5,613 nt of DNA from Desulfobacterales bacterium (lineage in GTDB: Bacteria > Desulfobacterota > Desulfobacteria > Desulfobacterales > JAUCGF01), in assembly GCA_029940345.1 (NCBI GenBank), contig JAOZRC010000057.1, forward strand, positions 6,842-12,454, read 5' to 3'. Numbering within the stretch: the stretch's first letter is position 1; each line of letters begins with the position of its first letter. Under the pieces are notes generated by a model. The model saw only the letters and a program-made list of their open reading frames with translations. It was not told the origin of the DNA and did not search any database. Shown piece by piece: positions 1 to 5,613 of the stretch. The position numbers were made by a program, and so were the translations under genes.

Positions 1-59
1 AGTTTTAAGTTATATTATTTCTCGCTATAGATAATATTAAACAACTGTAACATAAAACT

Positions 60-1541
60 TTAAACTTTCCTAGCTTTCATGTGCGGAAAAAGAATCACCT
101 CGCGTATTGAGGCGGCGTCGGTAAAAAGCATCGTCATCCGATCAATTCCGATTCCTTCACCAGCGGTAGGTGGCATGCCGTATTCAAGGGCGTGGATATA
201 ATCTGTATCCATAGGATGCGCCTCTTTATCACCTGCATCCCGGTCGGCGGATTGTTGTATGAACCGTTCATTCTGATCCTCCGGATCGTTAAGCTCTGAA
301 AAACCGTTGGCAATTTCGCATCCGCCTATAAAAAGTTCAAAACGGTCCGTAAAATTCGGATCGTGGTCGCATCGACGGGAAAGCGGCGAAACTTCAACGG
401 GGTAGTCCGTGATGAAGGTCGGTTGAATCAACAGAGGTTCCACCAGCGTATCAAATAGCTTGGTAATCACTTTGCCCAAGCGTGTTGTATGTGCGATGAC
501 CACGCCTTTGGAATCGGCAAATTCAATTAAGCGCTTTTTATCATTCATCAAATCAGGATCGACGCCGCCGATAGCAGTTAAAGCATCGACCAGCTTCAGA
601 CGACGCCAGGGGCGTGTCATATCAATTGTATTACCTTGATAGGTAATCTGTTCGTTACCCGTCAACAGCATGGCCACCTTGCAAAACATCTCTTCGGTGA
701 AATCCATCATATCTTCGTAATTGGCATAAGCCTGGTAAAACTCCAACATGGTGAATTCGGGATTATGCCGCGTTGATACGCCTTCGTTGCGGAAATTACG
801 ATTTATTTCAAAAACGCGTTCAAATCCGCCGACAACAAGGCGTTTAAGATAGAGCTCAGGAGCGATGCGCAGGTAAAGGTCCATCCCCAGTGCGTTGTGA
901 TGCGTTTTAAAAGGTGTGGCTTCCGCACCGCCAGGAAGTTGCTGCATCATGGGGGTTTCAACTTCTAAAAAATCACGATCAAGCAGGAAATTCCGAACTT
1001 CCTGAATGATACGACTGCGTTTAATAAAAAGATCACGCACTTCTTCATTCATAATCAGATCGACATAGCGTTGGCGATATCGTTTTTCAGGGTCTTTAAG
1101 ACCGTGGAATTTTTCAGGAAGCGGCCGAGTGGCTTTGGTGATAAGTTTAAATTTGTCAACCAGGAGGGTCAGTTCACCGGTTTTGGTTGTAAACATACAG
1201 CCGCTTAAGCCGATATGATCACCTATATCTGTTTTTTTGAAAAGCGCGTAGGCTTCATCACCGACTTTATCTTTGCGAATATATGCTTGCAATTGCCCCG
1301 TGCGATCCCTGAAACGGATAAAAGATGCTTTGCCAAAGCGGTTAATCGCTATCATACGCCCTGCGGTTGTAAAAACCGGGCTCTCCTCATCTTGGGCGTC
1401 AGAAAATTCAGGCGTCGTTTCAAGAATATTTGCTATCGTATGTAACACCCTATAATCATTGGGAAATAAATCGATATTAGCGTTTCTCATTTCCGCCAGT
1501 TTTTGGCGGCGTTTTTCAATAAAGTTACTTTTAGCTGTCAT
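60..1541 (-). CDS. lysS: Lysyl-tRNA synthetase, class II
   Basis: This cytoplasmic enzyme charges tRNA-Lys with lysine, using ATP through a lysyl-adenylate. At 493 residues it is full length for the bacterial class II enzyme (about 490-510). The N-terminal OB-fold that binds the anticodon spans about residues 57-135 (GRMIAINRFGKASFIRFRD). The catalytic domain carries YRQRYVDLI (155-163), motif 1 ending FLEVETPMM (191-199), motif 2 FERVFEINRNFRNEG (240-254) followed by RHNPEFTMLE, the conserved FIGGCEIANGFSELNDP segment (404-420), and motif 3 GEGIGIDRMTMLF (461-473) near the C terminus. No key motif is missing. The ATG start gives a normal N terminus. The Shine-Dalgarno match upstream is weak (GATGATGG about 9 bases before ATG). 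The gene follows the autotransporter gene on the same strand after a 357-bp gap and probably has its own promoter at 1606-1634. The 59 AT-rich bases downstream show no convincing terminator. Confidence 0.98.
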   Translation of the reverse strand: MTAKSNFIEKRRQKLAEMRNANIDLFPNDYRVLHTIANILETTPEFSDAQDEESPVFTTAGRMIAINRFGKASFIRFRDRTGQLQAYIRKDKVGDEAYALFKKTDIGDHIGLSGCMFTTKTGELTLLVDKFKLITKATRPLPEKFHGLKDPEKRYRQRYVDLIMNEEVRDLFIKRSRIIQEVRNFLLDRDFLEVETPMMQQLPGGAEATPFKTHHNALGMDLYLRIAPELYLKRLVVGGFERVFEINRNFRNEGVSTRHNPEFTMLEFYQAYANYEDMMDFTEEMFCKVAMLLTGNEQITYQGNTIDMTRPWRRLKLVDALTAIGGVDPDLMNDKKRLIEFADSKGVVIAHTTRLGKVITKLFDTLVEPLLIQPTFITDYPVEVSPLSRRCDHDPNFTDRFELFIGGCEIANGFSELNDPEDQNERFIQQSADRDAGDKEAHPMDTDYIHALEYGMPPTAGEGIGIDRMTMLFTDAASIREVILFPHMKARKV

Positions 1542-1558
1542 TCGTATAAACCATCATC

Positions 1559-1596
1559 TATTCAAAATTATTAGTTTGTAAATATTATTCAAAATT
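1559..1596. repeat. 11-bp direct repeat in the lysS leader
   Basis: TATTCAAAATT occurs at 1559-1569 and again, perfectly, at 1586-1596, with starts 27 bp apart. Both copies lie between the candidate lysS -10 element and the lysS start codon. They could be a paired protein-binding site, or simply coincidence in a very AT-rich stretch. Confidence 0.5.
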
Positions 1597-1605
1597 TAAA
1601 CTTAA

Positions 1606-1634
1606 TAAATAGCTTATTTATGGATAGGAGTCAA
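1606..1634 (-). promoter_or_regulatory. Candidate sigma70-type promoter of lysS
   Basis: On the minus strand, TTGACT (1634-1629) matches five of six bases of the -35 consensus. It is followed after exactly 17 bases by TATTTA (1611-1606), which matches only three of six -10 positions. Transcription would begin near 1599 and leave a leader of roughly 58 bases. That is too short for a T-box, so amino-acid-responsive riboswitch control is not suggested. The surroundings are AT-rich, so chance matches are easy. Position and spacing are the main support. Confidence 0.42.
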
Positions 1635-1795
1635 GATTTAGTTCAGCACTTCATAGGGAAAATGCAAAAAAAAGTAGGTCACAACATCCTTTCGGGTATT
1701 TTTCCCCGTCACAGCAGTTTATTTTTCCGGCGATGCCTGTCCAACAAAAAAAATCTGCTGAACAAGTCGAAACTTTTGCCGCGCGTTTGTTGATT

Positions 1796-1812
1796 TGGCA
1801 AGTCTCTTGCCA
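1796..1812. other. Perfect hairpin downstream of the autotransporter gene
   Basis: TGGCAAG (1796-1802) and CTTGCCA (1806-1812) are perfect inverted repeats around a 3-base loop, giving a 7-bp stem on either strand. It begins 87 bases downstream of the autotransporter stop. No T-tract follows on either strand, so it is not a standard intrinsic terminator. It may stabilise the mRNA 3' end or be a protein-binding palindrome. Confidence 0.55.
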
Positions 1813-1898
1813 GGTAGCGGGATTGAATGTCAGATAATCAACAGGATTAGTGGAAACGTTATGAACGGCATGGATTTTGGGGTTGTTTTTTGAAAAGG

Positions 1899-4724
1899 TT
1901 ATGGACAACACGTCACATCAAATGTGACAGTTCCGACAGGAGTGACGGTCACACCGTTATTATCACTGCTCAGATTCGTGTTGTTGCCCTGGGTGATGCC
2001 CAGTGTTCCGTTCGCTAAATTATCAAGAAAAAATATTCCGATAGGAGCATTGCCTAAACCGTCGCTGTTACCAGTCGCATATAAACATATCTGTGAGCCG
2101 ATGTTGAAAGTCTTCGCTTTGATGCTGAAAGAGTTACTGCCATTGATGATATTATTCAGTATAACGGCGCCCACTTCAGCCGTATCATGCGCCTGAATAT
2201 CAATCGCCGGTAACGTATTGGCAATCGAAAAAACAGAATCCGAAATATGGGCACAAATCACCGCATTGTTTTCACCTTCCAGGAAAATGCCTCCGCTGCC
2301 CGCATCATTATCTATTACAGTGCAACCTTCAACAATCAGGTCAGTTTCCGAACCGGCTATTGAGCTTTGACATGCGATGCCATCACGTAGAATTTCACTG
2401 ATTATCACGTTTTTAAACGTGTACTCACCAATGCTGTCTTTTATCATAATTCCATAATTGCCGCTGTCCTGAATCTTACCGCCATTCATGGTAAAGGAGC
2501 CATCATGATTCAGAATACTGACAGCGCTGTCAACGGTGGTGTGAATCAAGGCATCCGCCAATGTAAAATCACCTGTGCTGTCACGGATGTCCACACCAAA
2601 ATTTCCGCTGTTATGAATTTCAGTATTAACAATCGTAAAATCACCTGCAAATGTATCCACATGGATGCCGTCACCGCCACTGTCACGGATCGTTGTCAGT
2701 TCGATTGTAAAAATGCCCGAACTGTTCTGAATATCAATGCCTTGTCCGGTTACGTTCTCAATGGTCACGTTTTTTATCAGGGTTGTTCCACCGATGCCAT
2801 TGCCTGCTATCCCGGTATCACCACCCACAATATTGATCCGCTCGATCGTGTTGCCGTCGGCCAGTGTAATGGCGTCACCGGCCCCGCCGTCAAGGTCAGG
2901 CGGAAGAAGCGATGCGTAAGTGTTACCGTCCGACAATAGCATCGTGGAAGCCAGCGTTTGATTATCCGACAACAAAATATTTTCAAGGTAGTCATCCGCA
3001 GCATCGTCAACAAAAATCGGGTTGCCCGTGCCGGCGCTGTCCACACCCTCCTGAATCGTGTTGTATGGGTGCTCCGGAGTGCCGTCTTCCACGCCGGTGT
3101 CGTTATCGCCATCTACAAAAGTAATGCCTTCTAAAGGATTCGGCGGATCGGGAGGGTCGGGCGAACCGGGCGGGTCGGGTGGACTGGGTGATTCTGGCGG
3201 GTCCGGTGGAACAGGCGGATTGAGCGGGGCAGGCGAAGGCGGTGCCCAGACTTCATTAATCCGTATTACCTGGGTGTTGTCAGCATGCGTGACCGCCGGA
3301 CTGGTTCCACCGTTGATCGTCGGCGCAGTGACGGTTTGAAACACACCGCCGTCTGAAAGCGCAATTGCCGAAGTCAAAACCTGATGATCTTGCAACGCCA
3401 CATTTTCATTGTAATCACCGGCGGCGCTATCCACATAAATCGTATTATTCTCTCCCGCGTTATTCACCGCCTCCTGAACCGTATCATACGGATGCTCCGC
3501 TGTGCCGTCTTCTTCCCCTGTGGCGTTATCGCCATCTGCAAATGTGATATGGAAAGCCAGTTCCAGTTCTTTGCGCTGGGTCAGAGTACGTTTGGCCTGC
3601 GTCGTTGTCGTTCGGGAAGCGATATGGGTTTCTGTTTCAGTTGCAGTCGTCTTTTGCGCCTCATTTTCTAAAAAATCGGAATCCTCGGTCTGCACGCGCA
3701 CATCCCGCATCACCATATCGGCATACATCCGGTCGCGCACTGACCGCCGCGTTTTACGGGTCAACACCTTTTTAAGCGCTTCAACAGGGTTAACCGTATC
3801 AAACGGAATTTGCAACCTCGCACCGATAAAATAATCACTACCATTGAATTCGTCATCTTCATATACCTCCGCATCAAAGGTCAGGTAACGCCCGGCGCGT
3901 ACCTCAAGGCGTCCCTTCCAGCCATTGATATCACCGCCGTAAGGATTGTCAAAATCATACCACCCGCCAAACAGCCTGACTTCGGGCAGCTCTTCCGGAA
4001 CGGGCAGCTTTACCCCCAACTCCAGATCATATCCTTCCAGTGCCGTTTCAAATTGTTCAAACAAACGCCGGATAGTTGTGGTTTCGGTGTTCGTGGTAAT
4101 CGTCTCAGTTTTGCGAGTGGTGATGTGATAGTCCGTGGTGGTGATATAATCCCGCCAGATGCTATGGCCGCTCGGATACGGTGTACTGGCAACGGTTGAG
4201 GAGGAAGCGTCTGTTGACGTTTGGGCAACCGTATTCACCGAGGTTTGTGTGCGAATACGGGTTTCTTCAGTATGATACGATCGAATCAACGCTTCGTCAT
4301 CTTCCGGATAATAATAGTTCGCCCGGAAATCAATCCATTCGGATAAGCATTCCAGGCCCGCGCCGACCTGGTTAAACCGATTGCCATTACCGGTTTTGCG
4401 TGAATCCAAATACAAATTGGCGCCAAGCACCAGATCATAATCAGGAATAAGATGGCGATAACCGATTCCCGCATTGAACTCATTCTCCCCGCCATCCTGC
4501 AACCCTGCCCGCGGATTTAGAAAAATGACGCCGTTTTTAAACGTATGAATCGGCCCCAGGATATCCAGAAAGCCCTCGACCGTGTCATCACCAGCGCGTA
4601 CGCCCAGCGTTGTAGTTAGCAGGGGCGGTTTGTTTGCATTTTCAACGGCACCAATTATAGCCGGCGCAGCCAAGCACAAAACAACCGCTATCAAGAGTTT
4701 CAGGCAATATCTTGAAATTTCCAT
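1899..4724 (-). CDS. Inverse autotransporter with right-handed beta-helix passenger
   Basis: This is a predicted outer-membrane surface protein of 941 residues, probably an adhesin; the ligand is unknown. A Sec signal peptide covers about residues 1-26 (basic start, hydrophobic LLIAVVLCLAAPAII, cleavage near GA-VE). The barrel, about 38-308, has inverse-autotransporter hallmarks: GIGYRHLIPDYDLVLGANLY (86-105), NRFNQVGAGLE (115-125), FRANYYYP (133-140), GYDLELGVKLP (231-241) and FIGARLQIPF (299-308). A Thr-rich insert (about 151-219, 22 Thr) splits the barrel. A basic, helix-prone segment (314-345) and a second Thr-rich stretch (356-383) lead out to the passenger. The passenger has a 98-residue cap module (393-490), a Pro-rich linker (about 495-530), a second cap module (534-631) and a beta-helix with 24-residue coils (647-791), then irregular coils to the terminal CCP. 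No LysM or Ig-like domain is visible, unlike intimin and invasin. The start is supported by GGGGAG upstream and the immediate signal peptide. The barrel-first order indicates an inverse autotransporter. Confidence 0.87.
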   Translation of the reverse strand: MEISRYCLKLLIAVVLCLAAPAIIGAVENANKPPLLTTTLGVRAGDDTVEGFLDILGPIHTFKNGVIFLNPRAGLQDGGENEFNAGIGYRHLIPDYDLVLGANLYLDSRKTGNGNRFNQVGAGLECLSEWIDFRANYYYPEDDEALIRSYHTEETRIRTQTSVNTVAQTSTDASSSTVASTPYPSGHSIWRDYITTTDYHITTRKTETITTNTETTTIRRLFEQFETALEGYDLELGVKLPVPEELPEVRLFGGWYDFDNPYGGDINGWKGRLEVRAGRYLTFDAEVYEDDEFNGSDYFIGARLQIPFDTVNPVEALKKVLTRKTRRSVRDRMYADMVMRDVRVQTEDSDFLENEAQKTTATETETHIASRTTTTQAKRTLTQRKELELAFHITFADGDNATGEEDGTAEHPYDTVQEAVNNAGENNTIYVDSAAGDYNENVALQDHQVLTSAIALSDGGVFQTVTAPTINGGTSPAVTHADNTQVIRINEVWAPPSPAPLNPPVPPDPPESPSPPDPPGSPDPPDPPNPLEGITFVDGDNDTGVEDGTPEHPYNTIQEGVDSAGTGNPIFVDDAADDYLENILLSDNQTLASTMLLSDGNTYASLLPPDLDGGAGDAITLADGNTIERINIVGGDTGIAGNGIGGTTLIKNVTIENVTGQGIDIQNSSGIFTIELTTIRDSGGDGIHVDTFAGDFTIVNTEIHNSGNFGVDIRDSTGDFTLADALIHTTVDSAVSILNHDGSFTMNGGKIQDSGNYGIMIKDSIGEYTFKNVIISEILRDGIACQSSIAGSETDLIVEGCTVIDNDAGSGGIFLEGENNAVICAHISDSVFSIANTLPAIDIQAHDTAEVGAVILNNIINGSNSFSIKAKTFNIGSQICLYATGNSDGLGNAPIGIFFLDNLANGTLGITQGNNTNLSSDNNGVTVTPVGTVTFDVTCCP
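2352..2786 (-). repeat. Six tandem beta-helix coils (24-residue period)
   Basis: Residues 647-791 of the autotransporter divide into five coils of exactly 24 residues and a sixth of 25, which is a 72-bp period in the DNA. Each coil follows the pattern xFTIxxxxIxxSGxxGIxIxxSxG, for example residues 695-718 with FTI, IHNSGNFGVDI and DSTG. Alternating inward hydrophobic residues, Gly/Asn turns and a closing Gly are typical of right-handed parallel beta-helices of the pectate-lyase or Pmp type. The copies are diverged at DNA level, so they look like old structural repeats rather than recent slippage. Confidence 0.85.
2832..3548 (-). repeat. Duplicated 98-residue cap module inside the autotransporter gene
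   Basis: Copy 1 is residues 393-490 (bases 3548-3255) and copy 2 is residues 534-631 (bases 3125-2832). They align without a gap over all 98 residues, with about half of positions identical. Both open with ITF-DGDN-TG-EDGT-EHPY and share T-QE-V, the pair LSDG and a final RIN. The opening resembles the N-terminal cap found ahead of many beta-helix domains (a DUF1565-like start). Copy 2 runs directly into beta-helix coils. Copy 1 ends in a linker rich in PPDPP, PPESP and PPDPPG. Confidence 0.88.
3150..3188 (+). other. G-quadruplex-forming motif in the Pro-linker DNA
   Basis: The plus strand, which is the template strand for the autotransporter gene, has seven GGG runs starting at 3150, 3154, 3159, 3168, 3172, 3177 and 3186. 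The loops between them are 1, 2, 6, 1, 2 and 6 bases, so the classic rule (four runs of three G with loops of 1-7) is met several times over. It is a by-product of CCC-containing Pro and Asp codons, but the fold could still impede the polymerase. It lies in DNA, not in the mRNA, which is C-rich here. Confidence 0.7.
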
Positions 4725-4734
4725 CTATGAGCCA

Positions 4735-4740
4735 CTCCCC
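4735..4740 (-). promoter_or_regulatory. Shine-Dalgarno site of the autotransporter gene
   Basis: GGGGAG on the minus strand, ten bases before the ATG at 4724, is a good ribosome-binding match. With the signal peptide starting right at that ATG, it fixes the start codon. Confidence 0.75.
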
Positions 4741-4775
4741 ACAAAAAAATTCCCTAAAATCCTCTACTTACCCAC

Positions 4776-4855
4776 AATCCATGTAGATAACAATCCATGC
4801 AGATATCAATCCATGCAGATCAAAATCCGCGCAAATCACAACGCATACAGACAAT
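4776..4855. repeat. Degenerate 16-bp tandem repeats
   Basis: Five consecutive 16-bp units start at 4776, 4792, 4808, 4824 and 4840. The consensus is AATCCATGCAGAT plus three variable bases. Units 1-3 are close to each other (13-14 of 16 matches between neighbours), unit 4 matches unit 3 at 12 of 16 and unit 5 at about 10. The AATCC phase reappears at 4872, so the array may once have run into the end of the GxxExxY gene. It fills most of the gap between that stop codon and the autotransporter start, 52-131 bases upstream of that ATG. It could be an operator array or a relic of slippage. Spacers and units are too short and contiguous for CRISPR. Confidence 0.8.
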
Positions 4856-5613
4856 CACTCCGAGTACATAAAATCCAAACACAATGCATTAAAATTAAAA
4901 ATCAATCCTCGTTTCAGTCTGAAGAAAGTGATATGATTTTTAAATCGGGATAAAAGATATTTATCCAGCTTCTTGACAGCAACTGTCGATAAAAGCAAAT
5001 CTCCAATGACAAAAAAATTCACTTTCTTTGAATCAAGCGGAGTATTCTGATATTCAGCGGTGATCTCTCTGGCGATCTCAAATTCGACGCCCGCTGATTT
5101 CAGTTCGTAATAAAAAGCCCTGCGGTAAATCTGGTGAAAATAACCGGTGCCCAAAGATGTCAGAATACGATTCGCAATGAAAAGCAAATCTTTGATTTTT
5201 TCTTTGCCTGGCAGGGTTATTTTATCAAAGTCAAAATCATCGCGTATAGGATTTTTAAGTTCGGTTATATTCGGAAATGTCTGATGTTCCATCGACATAC
5301 CGCCAAAATTGGCTAAAATACCAATGGGTTTGTCAAAGCCTTTCAGGTACGAAATCAGTTGCGCCTGATGCAAGGGAGTTATTTCGGGAGCCACTTTTAT
5401 TTCTATAATCACTTGATCTTCAACCAGTAAGTCCAGCCTATAACGACCGATGTTCTTTTCAAAATAGAAAACATCATACTCTTTTTGACTCTCCGCCTTC
5501 AACCCTTGTGATTGCAACTCCAGTTCAAGCGCTTTTTCATAAGCTTCTTCTTTCCAGATGTTTCCTAATGTGTTGTAAACTTTGAAAAGGCATCCGTTTA
5601 TGCGGTAGGTTAG
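4855..5613 (-). CDS. GxxExxY-family protein, tandem two-domain, N terminus outside window
   Basis: The frame is open from the window edge; 252 residues are visible and probably only about 5-15 are missing. A TTG at 5517 is an unlikely start because the 32 preceding codons encode the conserved family opening (GCLFKVYNTLG..KEEAYEKALELEL). Counting visible residues from the edge, domain 1 has the signature helix I19-W-K-E22-E-A-Y25 (canonical first Gly replaced by Ile), the PD-(D/E)XK-like core D61 with E71-I-K73 (YRLDLLV...IIEIK), and QAQLISYLKGF...IGILANFGG (about 83-105). A linker leads to domain 2 (about 143-245), with LGTGYFHQIYRRAFYYELKS (Glu replaced by His) and a closing GLIFNFN. Aligned from G37 and G175, its core residues are Asn199, Ser209 and Val211, so domain 2 should be inactive. 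The family is known as GxxExxY (PDDEXK_3); its function is not settled. It ends 130 bases before the autotransporter start. Confidence 0.85.
   Translation of the reverse strand, partial: LTYRINGCLFKVYNTLGNIWKEEAYEKALELELQSQGLKAESQKEYDVFYFEKNIGRYRLDLLVEDQVIIEIKVAPEITPLHQAQLISYLKGFDKPIGILANFGGMSMEHQTFPNITELKNPIRDDFDFDKITLPGKEKIKDLLFIANRILTSLGTGYFHQIYRRAFYYELKSAGVEFEIAREITAEYQNTPLDSKKVNFFVIGDLLLSTVAVKKLDKYLLSRFKNHITFFRLKRGLIFNFNALCLDFMYSE

Larger units (their letters stand above)
1542..1898. other. Intergenic region between autotransporter gene and lysS
   Basis: No convincing gene is present in these 357 bases. The part next to lysS (1542-1650) is AT-rich and holds the candidate promoter and an 11-bp direct repeat. 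The part next to the autotransporter (1651-1898) is less AT-rich and contains a perfect 7-bp hairpin and two minus-strand runs of eight T. A minus-strand frame runs from a GTG at 1911, overlapping the autotransporter stop by 13 bases, to a stop at 1651 and would encode 86 residues. It contains seven Cys (including CCDGEKYPKGCCD) but has no Shine-Dalgarno site, no signal peptide and no family that I recognise. I do not call it a gene. The region could instead be a decayed gene or a dispersed intergenic repeat. Confidence 0.6.

Noticed and set aside
1..59. Inverted AGTTTTA / TAAAACT pair at 1-7 and 53-59 as a lysS terminator
   Set aside because: The arms are AT-only apart from one pair, with a 45-base loop, and are expected by chance in such AT-rich DNA.
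1796..1812. Intrinsic terminator for the autotransporter gene
   Set aside because: The stem is perfect but no T-tract follows on the minus strand, so it is recorded as a hairpin only.
2505..2939. 144-codon plus-strand frame opposite the beta-helix
   Set aside because: It is a shadow of the autotransporter coding strand, with no recognisable domain and no ribosome-binding context.
3058..3339. Plus-strand frame encoding a Gly/Ser-rich peptide
   Set aside because: It is the antisense reading of the Pro-rich linker and cap codons of the autotransporter; the Gly repeats arise from CCx codons and there is no independent start signal.
4741..4800. Promoter for the autotransporter (TTGTTA, 17 bases, TAAGTA)
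   Set aside because: The -10 element matches only two of six consensus bases; too weak to annotate.
4776..4887. Possible CRISPR array
   Set aside because: Units are 16 bp, contiguous and have no unique spacers, and no cas gene is present.
4582..4953. 123-codon plus-strand frame spanning the autotransporter start, the gap and the GxxExxY end
   Set aside because: It crosses two well-supported minus-strand genes and the tandem repeats, and its peptide is low complexity where the repeats are read through.

Overview
The window looks like a chromosomal segment from a diderm (Gram-negative type) bacterium. The best evidence is a large gene for an outer-membrane inverse autotransporter. From memory of the family, its barrel motifs and the 'ITFxDGDNxTGxEDGT' module after the barrel resemble proteins from Chlamydiae, other PVC lineages and similar environmental phyla more than enterobacterial intimins. 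This lineage guess is weak, and lysS does not narrow it down. Coding regions are moderately GC-balanced, while the gaps beside lysS are strongly AT-rich.

All three recognisable genes are on the minus strand. In transcription order, from the right edge, they are as follows. (1) A GxxExxY-family protein (5613-4855) whose first codons lie outside the window. It contains two GxxExxY domains, the first with an intact PD-(D/E)XK core and the second with all three core residues replaced. (2) A 130-bp gap holding degenerate 16-bp tandem repeats and a clear Shine-Dalgarno site. (3) A 941-residue inverse autotransporter (4724-1899): signal peptide, outer-membrane barrel interrupted by a Thr-rich insert, two copies of a 98-residue cap module separated by a Pro-rich linker, and a right-handed beta-helix with coils of exactly 24 residues. 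(4) A 357-bp gap (1898-1542) with a perfect short hairpin, a doubtful Cys-rich reading frame, a plausible lysS promoter and a direct repeat. (5) A complete class II lysyl-tRNA synthetase gene (1541-60).

The genes do not obviously form one functional unit. lysS is housekeeping and probably has its own promoter. The autotransporter is probably an adhesin or other surface structure. The GxxExxY gene belongs to a widespread family whose role is not settled. The most unusual items are the catalytically dead second half of the GxxExxY protein, the beta-helix passenger on an inverse-autotransporter barrel with a duplicated cap module, the seven-run G-quadruplex motif in the Pro-rich linker DNA, and the 16-bp repeat array upstream of the autotransporter. 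No tRNA, rRNA, CRISPR array, integrase or insertion sequence was recognised.
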